From Undaria pinnatifida (Eukaryota; Sar; Phaeophyceae; Laminariales; Alariaceae): a stretch of DNA of 64,000 bases. Under the pieces are notes generated by a model. The model did no database searches. It saw only the letters and a list, made by a program, of their open reading frames with translations, and was not told where the DNA came from. Shown here piece by piece: positions 34,916-46,484 of the stretch (positions are counted from its first letter, which is position 1; each line of letters begins with the position of its first letter). A program made the translations under genes and the position numbers. Location of the stretch: positions 9,703,689-9,767,688 of the forward strand of contig JABAKD010000028.1 of NCBI GenBank assembly GCA_012845835.1, read 5' to 3'.

Positions 34916-37782
34916 CACCGGAGCGGCGATTGTAATCATTGGATCAGCTCTGAGCGCGAGCTTTCTCGTCTACCGTCGGGGGGTGCATGTGAGTGGCCTG
35001 ACCGTCTCATCGTCCACGAGTGCGCGATACGGTCCGGGTTATTTGCCCGCCAGGCGTCGGGCGCAAGAAAGCGGGGGGAAAAGCGTCTACGGTTTCGACT
35101 GAAGTCCCGTTATTGACCGATCGCAAGACCGTGTACCACGCACCTCTCGCTATCATGCAAACGCCGTGTGGCTGCAAGTTGTAAGTTGCCTAGCGCTTCG
35201 AGCTATTTCGTGTTCCGCTTCTTAAAACATGGCGGTTCTCGGTATTGGCATGACCGTTTTAAAGCCATTCTGTCTCCGTCCAAGCTACCGGTAGCTTTGA
35301 TTCCGCATCGTAATGAGCGACGGTGCTATGTCCCGGCAGAAACTTGTCGCAGCAGGTGCAAAAGCAAGTTATCTACGACTAGGTTCAGTACGCAGTGCCC
35401 GTCGATTTTGATATCTTCATGAGGTCAGAGGCGTTTTACTCGCTGTCGTTCGGCTCGTGAAGAAGCTGCCGTTGTCCCTTTGATTTTTTCCGGAATGCAA
35501 GAAACTGAATGTTCAATTGGCGTTTTCGTCTCGGGAAAGTAAATGCAGGTGCATGCGGCTGAGCTGCGGTGGTTGGCTAGGTGTATGCCTGGTATACGTA
35601 GCCCCATCTCCGGGGTATGTTCTTCTTTTGCCTCAGATTTCTAATTGTAAAAAAAAATATCACGGTAATGGCACCGAATGAGATGCACTCGGAGGGTATA
35701 GTTAGCCGTTTTGAGACTCATGCAGACGGACGAACAAAGCAACGAGCGCGATCTCATCAGGCGGTTTGCGTACGGTAGTGCGAGTGTCACCATGCTGTCC
35801 CCGTGTCTTACAACTCCTTGCCGCGCACTTCGGACACCTTTCCTCACCCAACAGAATTTGTTGTTTCGTGCGGCCGATTCTGTAATGCTTATTTACTCAT
35901 TTACGTACTTAATTCCACACTTCCCCCTCGGAAGCCCGAAAGGGGTTATTAACGACACACATCTACCGCTCGCAGGGTTTCCGCTCTGCTGCTCAGGTGC
36001 CCTCGTCGTATTTTGAGAGCAGAAAGCGGGTGAGGATCCGGGTTGCCAGGATAGTCGCGGCGCCCCCGCCAATCTCTGATGCTCCAGGTAACGGTCACCA
36101 CCCGGTCGATGTTCGCGGAGAAAGGGCTCGTAACGGGGCAATCCGTGATCGAAATGTGGGCGGCGAGAAGGACATGCATGGTTGCTGGGGTTCAGACGGT
36201 GAGATATCAGAGAGGTTGTTTATAGCTCAGGTACGAGGTGCCATACAACACGGCCTTCATTCACAATTATAATTTTGATTGTAATGTATCCAGTTCTACG
36301 CGGGGTCCGGTTGGGGTGCCCTAGACGCGGACTAAGGCGACTCCCCTTTAATTTCCTCCCCGGTCAGGCGGCGGTTTATCACCACGTTGTTAACCGCAGC
36401 CTTGCTGTTGATTTATCACAGCACCAAGCTTGCCTTGCGTTCGATAGATCTTTTGGATAGGCTGCTGATGATTCAGCGTTCTGTGCCGGGTCGAAGTTGA
36501 TCGCCGCGCTTGAACACCTTCGTTATGACTCTCCGCACTGCGATCGTCACATGCTGTTTCGGGCCGATACCATTGTTGTGTCATGAGTTCCCACCAACCG
36601 CCCGCGCTCCATGGCTTGCACCTTCCCCTCTATTTGTTGCCACAGTAATTGTACACGCCGAGCATATCACTATCTTCCGGCGACTCCTTCGTTTATCACC
36701 CCGATCCCTTCCTTCTAATGGCGGCGGCGATGCAAACGCCACTTTCATGTTGAGGATGTGTGGGGTTTCCGCAGAAGAGGATGGATTTGCGTTTGCGCGG
36801 GAACAGCTGATAAATCAGTCGGCCGGGCTGTACTGCGACGCTGAGCTGCTGTTCCGGGAAGAAATGGCTGGAGGGTCGCCGGACGAAAGTGGAGGAGTCG
36901 GCGCAGTCGTCGCGTCGAGCGGGCAGCAGGTGACTAGAGCTTTTCTTGGTGTTGTTGGGGTGCACGAGACTGCCTGTCCAAGTATAATTAGTCAATCAGC
37001 TGTAACGTGTCAATAGTCGTGTAACATGTGGAAACGTATCGGTATTTTGCCCGGAGGACAGGTGCTGAGTATCCTAGTGTAGTACTGCTTTTTAAGATTG
37101 CACGGACTAGCTGCTAGACTGTCAGTCTGACTGGGTCATTGAACATGTAGTTCCTTCTATCCAACTAGTGTACTCTCGTCACGTATACCCTCGTCGAATG
37201 AATGTGTGCTCTGTGCGTCCCATGAGGCCTGCCCCCCCCCTTCGCGCGTCCAGCTGCGATGGCCGTCTCATTCACGCGCTCCCGTAAACGTCCTACTTTT
37301 CATGCTGTATTTTTCTTTCTGTCGGGGGCAAGTCTTCTGGGCCGGTAGCTGTCTGCCACCTACACCGTCGCAGAGGCGTGTTATGGAGGAACTGGGTCCA
37401 GTCCCCACTTGACCCGAAGGCCGGTCTGGGGGAACACCTCCTTCTAGAAGGGCTCGCGACGCTGCGAGAAGAAAAGTGGTGGGCCGGGGACAACAGCAGC
37501 GTATCGCCGGCAGCGCCAAAAGCCGCGGCGCCTATTACGGACACGGGCGTTTCGGGAGGAAAATACTCCTACCACCCCCCGGCGCTCCAGCGCCTCGTCG
37601 CGGATCGTGCGAGGTTTGCGTCCGCTGAGGAAAGAGCCGAGAGGGAAAGAAAAGGACTGTGGGCGGAGTTCGTAGAGACGGGTGCGGGGGAGGCCGGCGT
37701 CGCGGATGGAACGGGGAAGGGTTGGAGGGAAAGGTCGGCGTCGGCTGTTCGCGCCCTGAAGGGCTTTTTTGGGTGGCGGTGA
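34916..37782 (+). CDS. C3orf33-like membrane-anchored SNase-fold protein, four or more exons
   Basis: Exons: about 34,916-34,988; 35,976-36,087; 36,646-36,929; 37,333-37,782 (stop TGA). Phases fit at all three junctions. Exon 1 (donor GTGAGT) gives a membrane segment, GAAIVIIGSALSASFLVYRR. Exon 2 has VPSSYFESRKRVRIRVARIV, the usual entry to the OB fold. Exon 3 has VHAEHITIFRRLL, then FMLRMCGVSAEEDGFAFARE and ELLFREE, matching the 'RL.GV.A.E' strand and helix of staphylococcal-nuclease-like domains. Exon 4 has GEHLLLEGLATL and a C-terminal helix YHPPALQRLVADRARFASA followed by AERERKGLWAEF, the 'A...A....GLW' ending of SNase folds. TM anchor plus divergent SNase fold without clear catalytic Arg/Glu matches the C3orf33 family (mitochondrial in animals; from memory). 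The first exon with ATG was not found, and the last acceptor is AAG. Function here is inferred only. Confidence 0.6.
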
Positions 37783-39976
37783 CTCGCCACCACATCCGCT
37801 AGGCGAGAAGAGGCAACTCGGAGTGTAGGAGCGTACGCAGATGGCACCCTTCCTGGCATACCGGTCTGTTGCAAGCCGGTATGATAGTACGTGTTTTTGG
37901 TTGACGTGGCACCACAGCGATCCGTCGTCGCGGGATGGAAGTGATATAGACCTTCCTTGGAGTTTTTGAGCATCAGCTGAGCGTGGTGCGTTTTTGTTCT
38001 GTCGAGACACGCGTGGAGGTCGTGATTTGCTTGCGATTTCGCGACCATGACCACAATTCGTTACATAATCAAAGATTATTTATTTTATGTTATTTTTTCA
38101 CTTTTATTTTTCATCTTATGGACAAGCCGTGGTCACAGGTGTCGTCTCTTTTTCCCCCCCCGGTACGCGCCTTCATTGCTATCGCGCAAAGGGTTTAACA
38201 TTTCCAACGCTCGTCGAGTTTCATCGAATTTTACACGATGTAACGGCCTCATCGGGTTTTTTCAAGCTACTCCCAATACTATTGTACCTGATATATAATA
38301 AGCCGATGGGAACAACGGCGCAGGCTCTGCGTCGCGACGAAATGCTGTAGCTCTCTGTTTCATAGTATTTTCTTCATCGACAACAGGGAGACGATACAGT
38401 CGCGCCTACACACACTACTGTGGAGGGTGGCATACCCTCCACCATCCAAGAATTAACTATGAGGGTGACGATGGCGACTTCTGGCTACAACGGCAATATA
38501 TAACTGCCATGCGTGTTTTGTCAAGCACGTTTGTGCGTTGGCACGTAGGTATAAGCCAAGGCAGCATTCAGTAAGGGGCGTTCCTTCGCCAATATTAGAG
38601 ATAAGGGCACTATAAATAGAACGAGTGGCCGTGTACCTTTCTCAGAAACCTTATTGGTCCAGCGTCACAAGCAATTACATGGCGCATGCCGCTAAGCCGG
38701 AAAACACCGTCCGTAGCGTACGTAGCCTTTGGTATCTGACCGTTCCCGGCATGGCGTGATAACTGCTGTTGGACCTTCACCCCAGATGACTGGGACGGGG
38801 TTTTAGGTGTTTGCGCGCCATACAAAAGCGATCCCCTCCCGCTTGGGACGCCATTGCGCACCTGCGCTGCTCTGGCGCGAGGGTCGTGAACACATACCTG
38901 ATCACAACCGTTTTCATAAGCAGACGAGAAGGTCTCATACGAATGTTTTTTGTAATACTGATTTAATTGTACTGGTTTTAGTGTGCGACGTTTTTGCCCC
39001 GGAGGTTGGCCACGCTGCCAAAAGAGATAGGACTAAACTTTGGAGCACATCCATTGCCAATCACCACTCTTCCTTCCCACGTAAAGATATCATACACAAA
39101 AAGGCACGCATGCACGCTGCATTGAACGTGCACGACATGACGATCCTTTGGCAGATCAAATTTACCCGCGGTCCCCACTTTCCGCTTTTTCGTGTAATTC
39201 AACCGCCTCCTCATGGTTGGAAGCCCCCAAAAGTTCTGCTCCCCCCGACAAATTAGGGTTGCCCCCCGACATCAAAAATCTGTAACGGGACCCCGGAAAT
39301 TTTTGGGGGGATCGCCCGGATTCCTCCCGGGAGAACCGCGGAATTTTGAGTGCCAGGTTTCCGGAACCCGAGACACCCGAACACTACTTGGCACTTTTGA
39401 CGCTTTCTCAACGACATACGTTTGAGGTACTCAGTTCCCAGGCGGCGTGGTTATGTGGAAGGGTGTTCCCTCGTTTTATCTTGCAGGAAGCATGCTACCA
39501 GGTACCAATCTGTCCGGAAATATAAGCAACTTTTTGCTTTACTATTATCGTTAATAAGGTTATCATATTTCCGGACACACGAGTCTAGGTGTAAGTGTAG
39601 ATAATGTACATACCTGTAGAAGGGCAACGAGAATTCAATGTTAATTCCAAGTCATTTTGCACGATGCACAAAACAGAACCCTCGCGTGACGAAAATTTCC
39701 ACAACGACTGCCCCAAGCCCAGCGTAAAACGAACAACGAAACCGCTGATTCCGCTGTGATGCTCTCGCCCTCTTTCTCAAGTTTTCGATGGCCGCTCGCT
39801 GGTTGCTCGCCGCCGTTCGTGCTCCTCTGCCAACTTTTTTCTTGCCTGTGTCGAGCTTCAGACGCTCCTCGTTTCCGTTGATTTTTTCATTACCTCGTCG
39901 GCCAATTTCTCTGCCCATCGGGGGGCTTTGGTCTGCTCAGCGCACTGGGCAACGGCCACGTCACGGGCGCGAGCAG
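37783..39976. other. Gene-poor stretch with a small palindrome
   Basis: No exon with a convincing frame and splice sites was found. A CCCCCCGAC motif recurs around 39,240-39,280. A minus-strand frame (39,652-39,918, Lys/Arg-rich) is open, but I cannot support it as a gene. The palindrome at 39,511-39,577 is listed separately. Confidence 0.35.
39511..39577. repeat. Palindrome with 13-bp perfect arms
   Basis: TGTCCGGAAATAT (39,511-39,523) and ATATTTCCGGACA (39,565-39,577) are exact inverted repeats around a 41-bp AT-rich loop. It may be a tiny MITE remnant or a cruciform-forming site. It sits beside an ACCAGGTACC motif. Confidence 0.75.
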
Positions 39977-40207
39977 CTGTTAAGGAATTAGTGGGGTATT
40001 AGTCCGTTTGGCCACTTGCCAAAGATCAACCAATAGCTTACCCAAACTAGTAAACCTTATAACACTCCCTCCGTGAATCGGCGGCATAGCAGGTCGGCCG
40101 GATATACGGGTGGACGTGTCAATATCCAAGCGGTTTTATTGACTGGGGATACCGGGGAGAGTATTTTTCAAGTTCGACATGGGGAAAGTCGTAAATTTTG
40201 GTATTGT
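39977..40207 (+). mobile_element. LTR-like terminal repeat, copy 1
   Basis: Starts TGTTAAGGAATTAG and shares GGGGTATTAGTCCGTTTG, ACCAATAGCTT, ACCCAAACTA, CTTATAACACTCCCTCC and AGCAGGTCGGCCGGAT blocks with copies at about 44,075-44,255 and 44,256-44,345. A TG start, a CTTATAA promoter-like box and the following tRNA-like sequence fit a 5' LTR. The exact 3' end is not defined. Confidence 0.55.
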
Positions 40208-40235
40208 GGGATGGTGGGATTCGAACCCACGACCC
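40205..40235 (-). other. tRNA T-arm-like sequence, candidate primer-binding site
   Basis: On the minus strand this contains GTGGGTTCGAATCCCAC, a perfect 5-bp stem with a TTCGAAT loop, that is a tRNA T arm and Pol III B box. No matching A box, anticodon arm or acceptor stem could be built on the neighbouring sequence, so it is not called a tRNA gene. Its place after an LTR-like sequence suggests a primer-binding site. However, the spacing to TGG (CCA complement) does not fit a full tRNA 3' end (only 4 bases instead of 8), so a tRNA-derived fragment is also possible. Confidence 0.45.
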
Positions 40236-40239
40236 AAAA

Positions 40240-42900
40240 AACCATGGTCTGTCGACGCTTCGGTTTTTGCCGTACCCATCAAGGGCGACACGGGCTCCGC
40301 AGAAGCCATGGCTGCAGCGATGCCCATCGCACAGCCGACTCCTCTATCAAGGAGTTCTACACAGAAGACGGCCTCCGTCGCGACCGCCCGTTCGACTGTG
40401 TTCCGTCTCTGCCTTGCTTGGGACTCCAGCCCCTCCGTCATCGACGGCGCGCTGGTGAACAGCGACAGCAACGGGTAATGCACCCCCGCTGTAGATTATG
40501 GATTTGGGCCCGACGGGACCTCTCGGCTATCTTCCAGACGAGGTACAACCCCGCCGCGAGCCCCACGGCCGCGGCCGGCTCCGCCCGCCGCTGCGACCCC
40601 TGGTCTTGCCGACTCACCGGTCCGCACGGTGCCCCTTCCGTCCAACCGCGACCACGCAGAGTCTATGAGAACTCCTCTCTTACGGCTCACGCCTTCTCCT
40701 GGTGACACGCCGACTGCACTTACAAGGTCGGACGCCCTCGGCGACGCTGCTTAATTGCGGTCCACTGATTCCGTAGCGCGTTATTCGCATGCCGATTGGC
40801 AGCGAGAGCAGCACGCTGAGCCGACGTGCCACGCTATGATGCGTTACGTCTCTATCGGCCGGCCATCGGTCCTGCCGCCCGAGGTTTTGGCGTGCTACCC
40901 CCCACACAAACGTCCATCCCTCTCAGGAATCCAGGAGCTGGCGAGTAAGGATCAACTACTCACAACCGACGACGGCATCGTCCTACTCGTTCGTAACCCG
41001 ACACTGCCGCCAACAAGGTCTGACAAACCCAACTCTGTGGGGTGAGCTGCTTGCTTGCTAAACGATGAGCCAGTTCGCATCTACGTTCCCCTGCTCATGC
41101 GTCCTTGGATCATGCAAGCTTGTCACTCGACGGCCTCTTGTCACCTTGGCACCACGCGCACGGTGCGCATGCTGGGGCGGTTGTATTGGTGGATTGGCAT
41201 GAATGTGTTCACCCGGTGATGGCTTTGCCACTGCTTGAAGTGCCAAGCGCGGAAAACCCCACGGCTGACTGTCCGCTGGCCTATAATCTCAATGCCTCTA
41301 CTGGAAGGTCCAGGTGTCGCCGTCAGTGTTTACGTCGGCCCCCTCCCGGTCACACCACGACGCAACACCTGCATCCTGCTGTTCACCGATCGCTTCAGTC
41401 GTCGGGCCGACAGGTTCCCCGTCACTGCTGCTGAGTTCGCCGCGGAGGGTACAGCCAATATCCTGGTGAACCAATACATCCCCTTGTTGGGGTGCCCGTG
41501 CACCATACTCTCGGACAACGGACTGCAGTTCAGCTCCAAGCTTTCACAAGCTGTATATCAGCTGTTGGGTGTGCACAAGCTTGCTACAAGCTCCTATCAT
41601 CCCAACTGTAACGGGGGCGTTGAGCGGGTAAACCACACTATGGCCCAAATGCTGACTATGGTCGTCAACGAGCGATAAGACGATTGGGAATTGCATCTGC
41701 CCCACGTCAAATTGGCTTACAACGATTCCATCAACGCGGTGACGGGTCTGGTGCCGAACGAGGTCCACATGGGAAGACTCCCACGGCTCCCCCTGACGGT
41801 TTTCGATCGCACTGGTGTCGCGGGACACCAGAGTCTGGCCTGTGACCACCTGGTCTACGCGACTTGGCCACCGACCGGCAAAAGCGCGCGAATGGCATCG
41901 TCCGCGCACACCACGCCCTCACCGTATCTCGTGTTAATCGCAGAAACTCCGCCCTCGCCGACGCGCTGCGTCCAGCACCTAACTTCGCTACGGGTGGTCG
42001 GGCATGGATGTACAATTCTTCCTCTACCATCCGCCAGGGTGTGAAGGCGAACACCGACGCCAAGGTACTCAAGGACAAACTCGCGATTAACTGGACGGGC
42101 TCGTACAAGATCTTGGCAGTCGGTCCCTGCTCCGCCGCCGAGACCCCGAACGGTTCGCCGCTCGGGAGCAACCTCCTCTATTTGGATCTCCCTTCCGACC
42201 TGCCCGGTTCGGACGCTTGTCGGCGTGTGGCCATCGAGCGCTGCAAATCCTGCGCCAACCCCCACGCTAGCGGGGACATGCCCAAGTACCTACCGGCGGG
42301 GCTGACGCAGTACGGGCGCAACATTTTTTCCAAGAAGTCCCCGCCGTACCACGTCACTCAAGACGACATTTCGACTCCCCTCCAACGGCTGGAGGTGGAG
42401 CTGATCATCGGTCATCAGTCGGTACGGGGGCGAGGTGGCGTCATCGCCGTGCTATAAAAGACGCACTGGGCGGGACTCTCCGAACCTTCCTGGGAGCGGG
42501 AAATGACCTCCACCTCTCCCGCCCCCACATGTTGCGTCGTTGGGCCGGAAACCCGGACCAGCATCGCCAAATCAACCGCGTCTACCGCCGAATGCGGATC
42601 GGGGCGGCAAAGCGCGAGCTCTTCCGCAACAACGGGGAACTGGAGCCCACTTTTTGTACAAGGGATACGATGGGTTATGGTGGCTTGGAAAATCAGCGCG
42701 AGCACTACCGAGGACAAGGTATATCTGGTCCGCTTTCTGGACGACCCGGGACCGATTAAACTTCTTCTTCCCCCGGCGCGCTACACGACTTCGACGGGAG
42801 CCGTACGAGGCTCTTGGGGCCTGCAAATTCACATCGCCAGTGCGTTTCCTCGGGGGATCCAACGTAACGTAGACGAATCTCGAGGCGCGGCCGTGGCCAG
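40240..42900 (+). pseudogene. Ty3/gypsy-type pol fragment: zinc-binding domain, integrase core, C-terminal module; broken
   Basis: One reading phase runs from about 40,240 to 41,860 with in-frame stops near 40,478, 40,752, 41,043, 41,217 and 41,676, then shifts phase at about 41,862 and again within 42,530-42,700. Segments in order: a Pro-rich linker; the pre-integrase region (WQREQHAEP, then GIQELASKDQLL); a zinc-binding region with HCLKC; the integrase core (TILSDNGLQFSS, SYHPNCNGGVERVNHTM); a linker with RQKRANGIVRAHHALTVSR; and a tail with YDGLWWLGK and VYLVRFLDDPGPIKL, reminiscent of Tudor/chromo-type modules. The second catalytic Asp (SDNG) and the Glu (GVERV) are present, but the usual first Asp before GPLP is missing (SVYVGPLP). 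Protease, reverse transcriptase and most of RNase H are absent. It is a decayed, non-functional remnant. Confidence 0.85.
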
Positions 42901-42904
42901 TTGG

Positions 42905-44075
42905 TTTTCAAGCCGCCACCGCTCCTCGATAGTTCTCCAATTTGTGGTTACGAAGTTTGAGTCTTTGTCTTTGAGTTGTTCGTGGTGTTCTGAGAGTCTT
43001 GGTCTGGTTTCGGAGCGGTTTTTTCCACTCTTTTTTTGTATTTGTCCTGCCGAACCCCCTGCTCAGTGCTAGGCCAGGGTTCGGGTAAAACGCCGCAATC
43101 TGAGGCGCAGGGCTGTCGCTTTTTCGTCGTTGTTCCATTTCGCCCTGCCGACGACCTCCTCAGCCCAGAGCCGGGGGGCGACCAGGGCACCCTGTTCACG
43201 CGTAACGTGGTACATGGGTAGGTACGGGCCTTTGTGTCATTCTTTTTTTTCGTGTGTTGCGTTTGTTCTATTTTGGTTTTCGGCGAAACACTTCCCCCCT
43301 CGCGGGGCTGTAGTTGTTGCCACCTTCCATTCCGGGTATTTGTCGTTTCCTCGTCTAACCGCCCGCCATGCCGATGGTCCACAGAAGGTTTTTCGCATGA
43401 TTTCTCCCTTGTATTAGCGCCTGTGTTCCCCTCCATATCGACGAGGGCTCACCTCGTCATGGTGCCTTTTTTGTGGTTGGTTTGCCGTAGAGTCTTTCCT
43501 GCCCCCCCCGCCCCACCGGCGGTATGCGGCAGGTTCTAGAGCCCTTTCTGCCCCCCCCCCCCCCCGCCACACCGGTGGTACGCGGCAGGGTTTTGATGGG
43601 TGGCTTTTGCCTTGTTGTAGGGTCTGCGTTTCCTTCAACTGCCTTCCTTCGCGTGTTCCTGGCTCCATAGCCAGACCGTTAGAGGTGTGGGGGTGAGTTT
43701 TGAGGAGCCGTGTCTTCGACTCATCGCCTAGTTCGTAAAACCGGAGTTTCCCCGAATCTCCCATATTTCTGCCTATGCGACTCATCAGGGTGGGCTAGTG
43801 TTAAGATACGGCCTCGAAAGACCTGTAACTATTCAAATTGAGATAAGTTGGATTGGTTTCGTATGATAAGGTTGGCGTTTTATATTCGGGATTGTCAGGA
43901 AATAGATCGGAGGCACATACCTCCGATCTCAGAAGCCATCCGGGGCTCTGGTGGAATCGAATAAAGCTGCGTCTCTACGAAGGTTAAGAAAGTGAGTACT
44001 CTCCGAGGACCTGCTCAAATGGCAGACTTGCAGGGGACACTCTGTGTCTCCGCCCAATACCCTTACGGACGCCAT
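42905..44075 (-). mobile_element. Second LTR element, minus strand, with gag-like frame
   Basis: A minus-strand frame at 43,414-43,785 starts MSRIGRNMGDSGKLRFYE and matches in order the plus-strand frame at 47,429 (MSRICRNMEGSERHRFH); both are preceded by AACA, a short spacer and GCCCACCC. The 43,800-44,075 stretch, read on the minus strand, ends CTTAACA and would be the 5' LTR. Further along the minus strand (43,436-42,948) another Lys/Arg/Gln/Thr-rich frame follows; a nucleic-acid-binding gag product is possible. Two C-runs of 8-19 bases near 43,500-43,565 interrupt the frame region. The element lies head-to-head against the end of the gypsy-type remnant, which suggests insertion into it. 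Confidence 0.45.
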
Positions 44076-44345
44076 TTGTCAAATAATTAGTGGAGTATTA
44101 GTTCGTTTGACAACTTGCAAAAGGTTAACCTATCGCTTACCCACTCTAAGCCTTATAACACTCTCCCTCCCTGAAACGGCGGGATAGCAGGTCGGCCGGA
44201 TGTACGGGCGGACCTGCCAATACCCAAAAGCCCATGGTCTGCCGACGACGCCATTTGTTAAGGAATTAGAGGGGTATTAGTCCGTTTGACCACTTGCCAT
44301 AGATTGACCAATAGCTTTTACCCAAACTAAAAAGTCTTATAACAC
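44075..44345 (+). mobile_element. LTR-like terminal repeats, copies 2 and 3 in tandem
   Basis: Copy 2 starts near 44,090 (TGTCAAATAATTAG) and copy 3 near 44,256 (TGTTAAGGAATTAG); both are preceded by GACGCCATT. Copy 2 lacks the sequence corresponding to about 40,136-40,236 of copy 1, but continues with the same CATGGTCTG(C/T)CGACG found after the tRNA-like segment there. Copy 3 breaks off after CTTATAACAC. Together with copy 1 they flank the gypsy-type remnant and the minus-strand element. Confidence 0.55.
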
Positions 44346-46480
44346 AGCGCCGTCGTGGCGCCGCTTCAACGACTCATAGCTACTGGTCTTACCGCTGTTC
44401 TCGGCGCGCTGGTCACGCCCGGCTTCTCCCACCGTCTTTCCGGTTCAAGAAAATAAGTCATCGTCGTGTATTATTTTCAAAAGTTTCTGCTTTGGGGGGG
44501 GGGGGCTTCGTTTTCCGGCGTCCCGAGCCCACATTGTGCTACATACTGATTTTTGAGGAAGTGCCACGTCTCATAGCCGAGCACGATTTTGATGCCGTTT
44601 TCGGCGCCGTGTGCGGACAAGTCAAACGTAGCCACCATAGGCTAAATTTCTCTAGTATCATCCGATTAACTCCGCCAAAATCAACCAAAGAACCTAAAAA
44701 GTGCTAATTTCGGTGATTTTCGCGCCCGATCGGTGCGGACCAACAATGCAGTGGCCTACAATGGGTAGAATACACCGTTTTACAGGTTTAGGCGCAGTGT
44801 GGAAGTTCAAATCGTTTCGTGCGAGGAGCTACGAGCTCCGGTTTAAAAAACAATCTACCACGCTATATCCAAGTTAATTTTGGGCCCAAAAAGCCTGTGT
44901 GTTGTGTCTCTTGAAAGTTACGTTTGGGCAACAATTCATCAATTTTGCCATGCCACATTCTTCTGGTCGGTAGGAACCTCGTTCCTAAGGCTAACTGTCT
45001 AGGATGATGCTCTGATGATGTTTCCGTGAAATGTAGGAACTCGCATTCGCTCGTAATAATACATGCTGATTTCCAGGGGAAAATCCGCGCTTTGTTTGGT
45101 CTATTTTCAAGTCATCGTTGGTTGTTTCAAGCCCAAATTCGTTAGCAGACAATTATCTGACCAGATCGAAGAGTTTCATCTCAAAATAAATGGCGACATT
45201 ATTAGCCTTTGTATATCTACAGAGAAGGGACCCCTCGATAAAGGAAAACGGTATATCAGGGACCTCGAAATTTATACGAAACAAATACTGCAACTAAATC
45301 GGTGTATTAAGTTCCGTGTTTAGAAGTACAGCCGGCCTCGTCGCGTGCAAAATTGTACCTTGTGTTCCAGAAGGTGACCAGAAAGGATTATCTCCATTCA
45401 TCCAACCATTCGACGACCTGGCATTTGGTCGACCAGACAAAAACGAAAACTATAATTTTACCAGGTAATAATAATAGGCAAAACACACATCCCACAACAA
45501 AGAATCGAACACCACCCAACCATTGTTGGGGAAACACCCATACCGGGTTCCGCCGAATGCCCCAGGATGCAGTCGTAGCCCCACGTTCGTGCGGTACCCT
45601 TTGAATCTGGGCCCGGGTGAATATCGACAGCAGCACCAACAGCTGTGCGGTCCTCTCGCAACCAGCCGAGAGGGCAGCAACACGTACTTCAGCTGTACGT
45701 ATTAATCTCCCATCCGAACAATATCATTCCGTGCGCAGAAGAAAGTAGTTTTTTTGTTAATCCAGCGAGCACACGAGAGCGCCAAAACACGCCAAGCAGC
45801 ACATTGACCATGGGGAACAAGAGGGGGGGGTTAGATCGAGGCTGGGCCTGGCACAGGCTTTTTTTTTATCCTCCGGCGGATGAGGAAACATAAAGCTCAC
45901 AGCCCTTCCCTAGTCCAGGCGATTCCATTATGTAGCACAAAAAACACGTCTGGGCGACGATGTAACGACGACCTGGCCTCTACATTCAAACCCGAGTATG
46001 CCCTGTATTTCCGATCAGAGTGATGTCCTCTTACTATATTTAGTACGAAACATGTCATCATGCGGCCTCGTGACCCAGAGCGTTTCTGCGCCGCCTTGCG
46101 CATAGATAGAGAGGGAGGGCGGCACAACCCTATGCAAACTCCGTACCACGTCGCGCCGAGTGGTGGCCGACGGGTGCTGAGCATTGCCGACAACCCTGAG
46201 CCGGTGCCAAGGCCCCCCGTTCCATTAGGCACAGAGATATCATTTTGAGATGCTGAAATAACTTCTCCATCAAATAAAAGTAGGCACTCGATTGGCCAAT
46301 TTCATTTTTGTAAAGCCAGCGTTGTTGATGGCTTGTTGTTATGCTACTCCGGGGCCTGCTGGCTTTTTTTAGACCTCTCCTTTTTTATTGGTAGCATTTG
46401 TCTCGGTCCGGGACACACTTGATTCCAAGGCCTTGCTGCGCTCTCAGAGAGTTCTCCCTCTGGAGAAAGCCCTTCCTTAT
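44346..46480. other. Gene-poor stretch with small open frames
   Basis: Two plus-strand frames with ordinary composition (45,063-45,323 and 46,060-46,248) were seen but have no recognised motif, no neighbouring exon and no second copy. CCTCCGGCGGATGAGGAA at about 45,870, preceded by a T run, resembles the motif at about 9,143 and may be a terminal hairpin of a mobile element. A G run of 9 lies near 44,495. Confidence 0.35.
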
Positions 46481-46484
46481 TTCT

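Noticed and set aside
37444-38054. Long minus-strand frames (up to 188 codons)
   Set aside because: They are antisense shadows of the last exon of the C3orf33-like gene.
40205-40280. A tRNA gene on the minus strand
   Set aside because: Only the T arm is convincing; no A box, anticodon stem or acceptor stem pairs could be found at the right distance.
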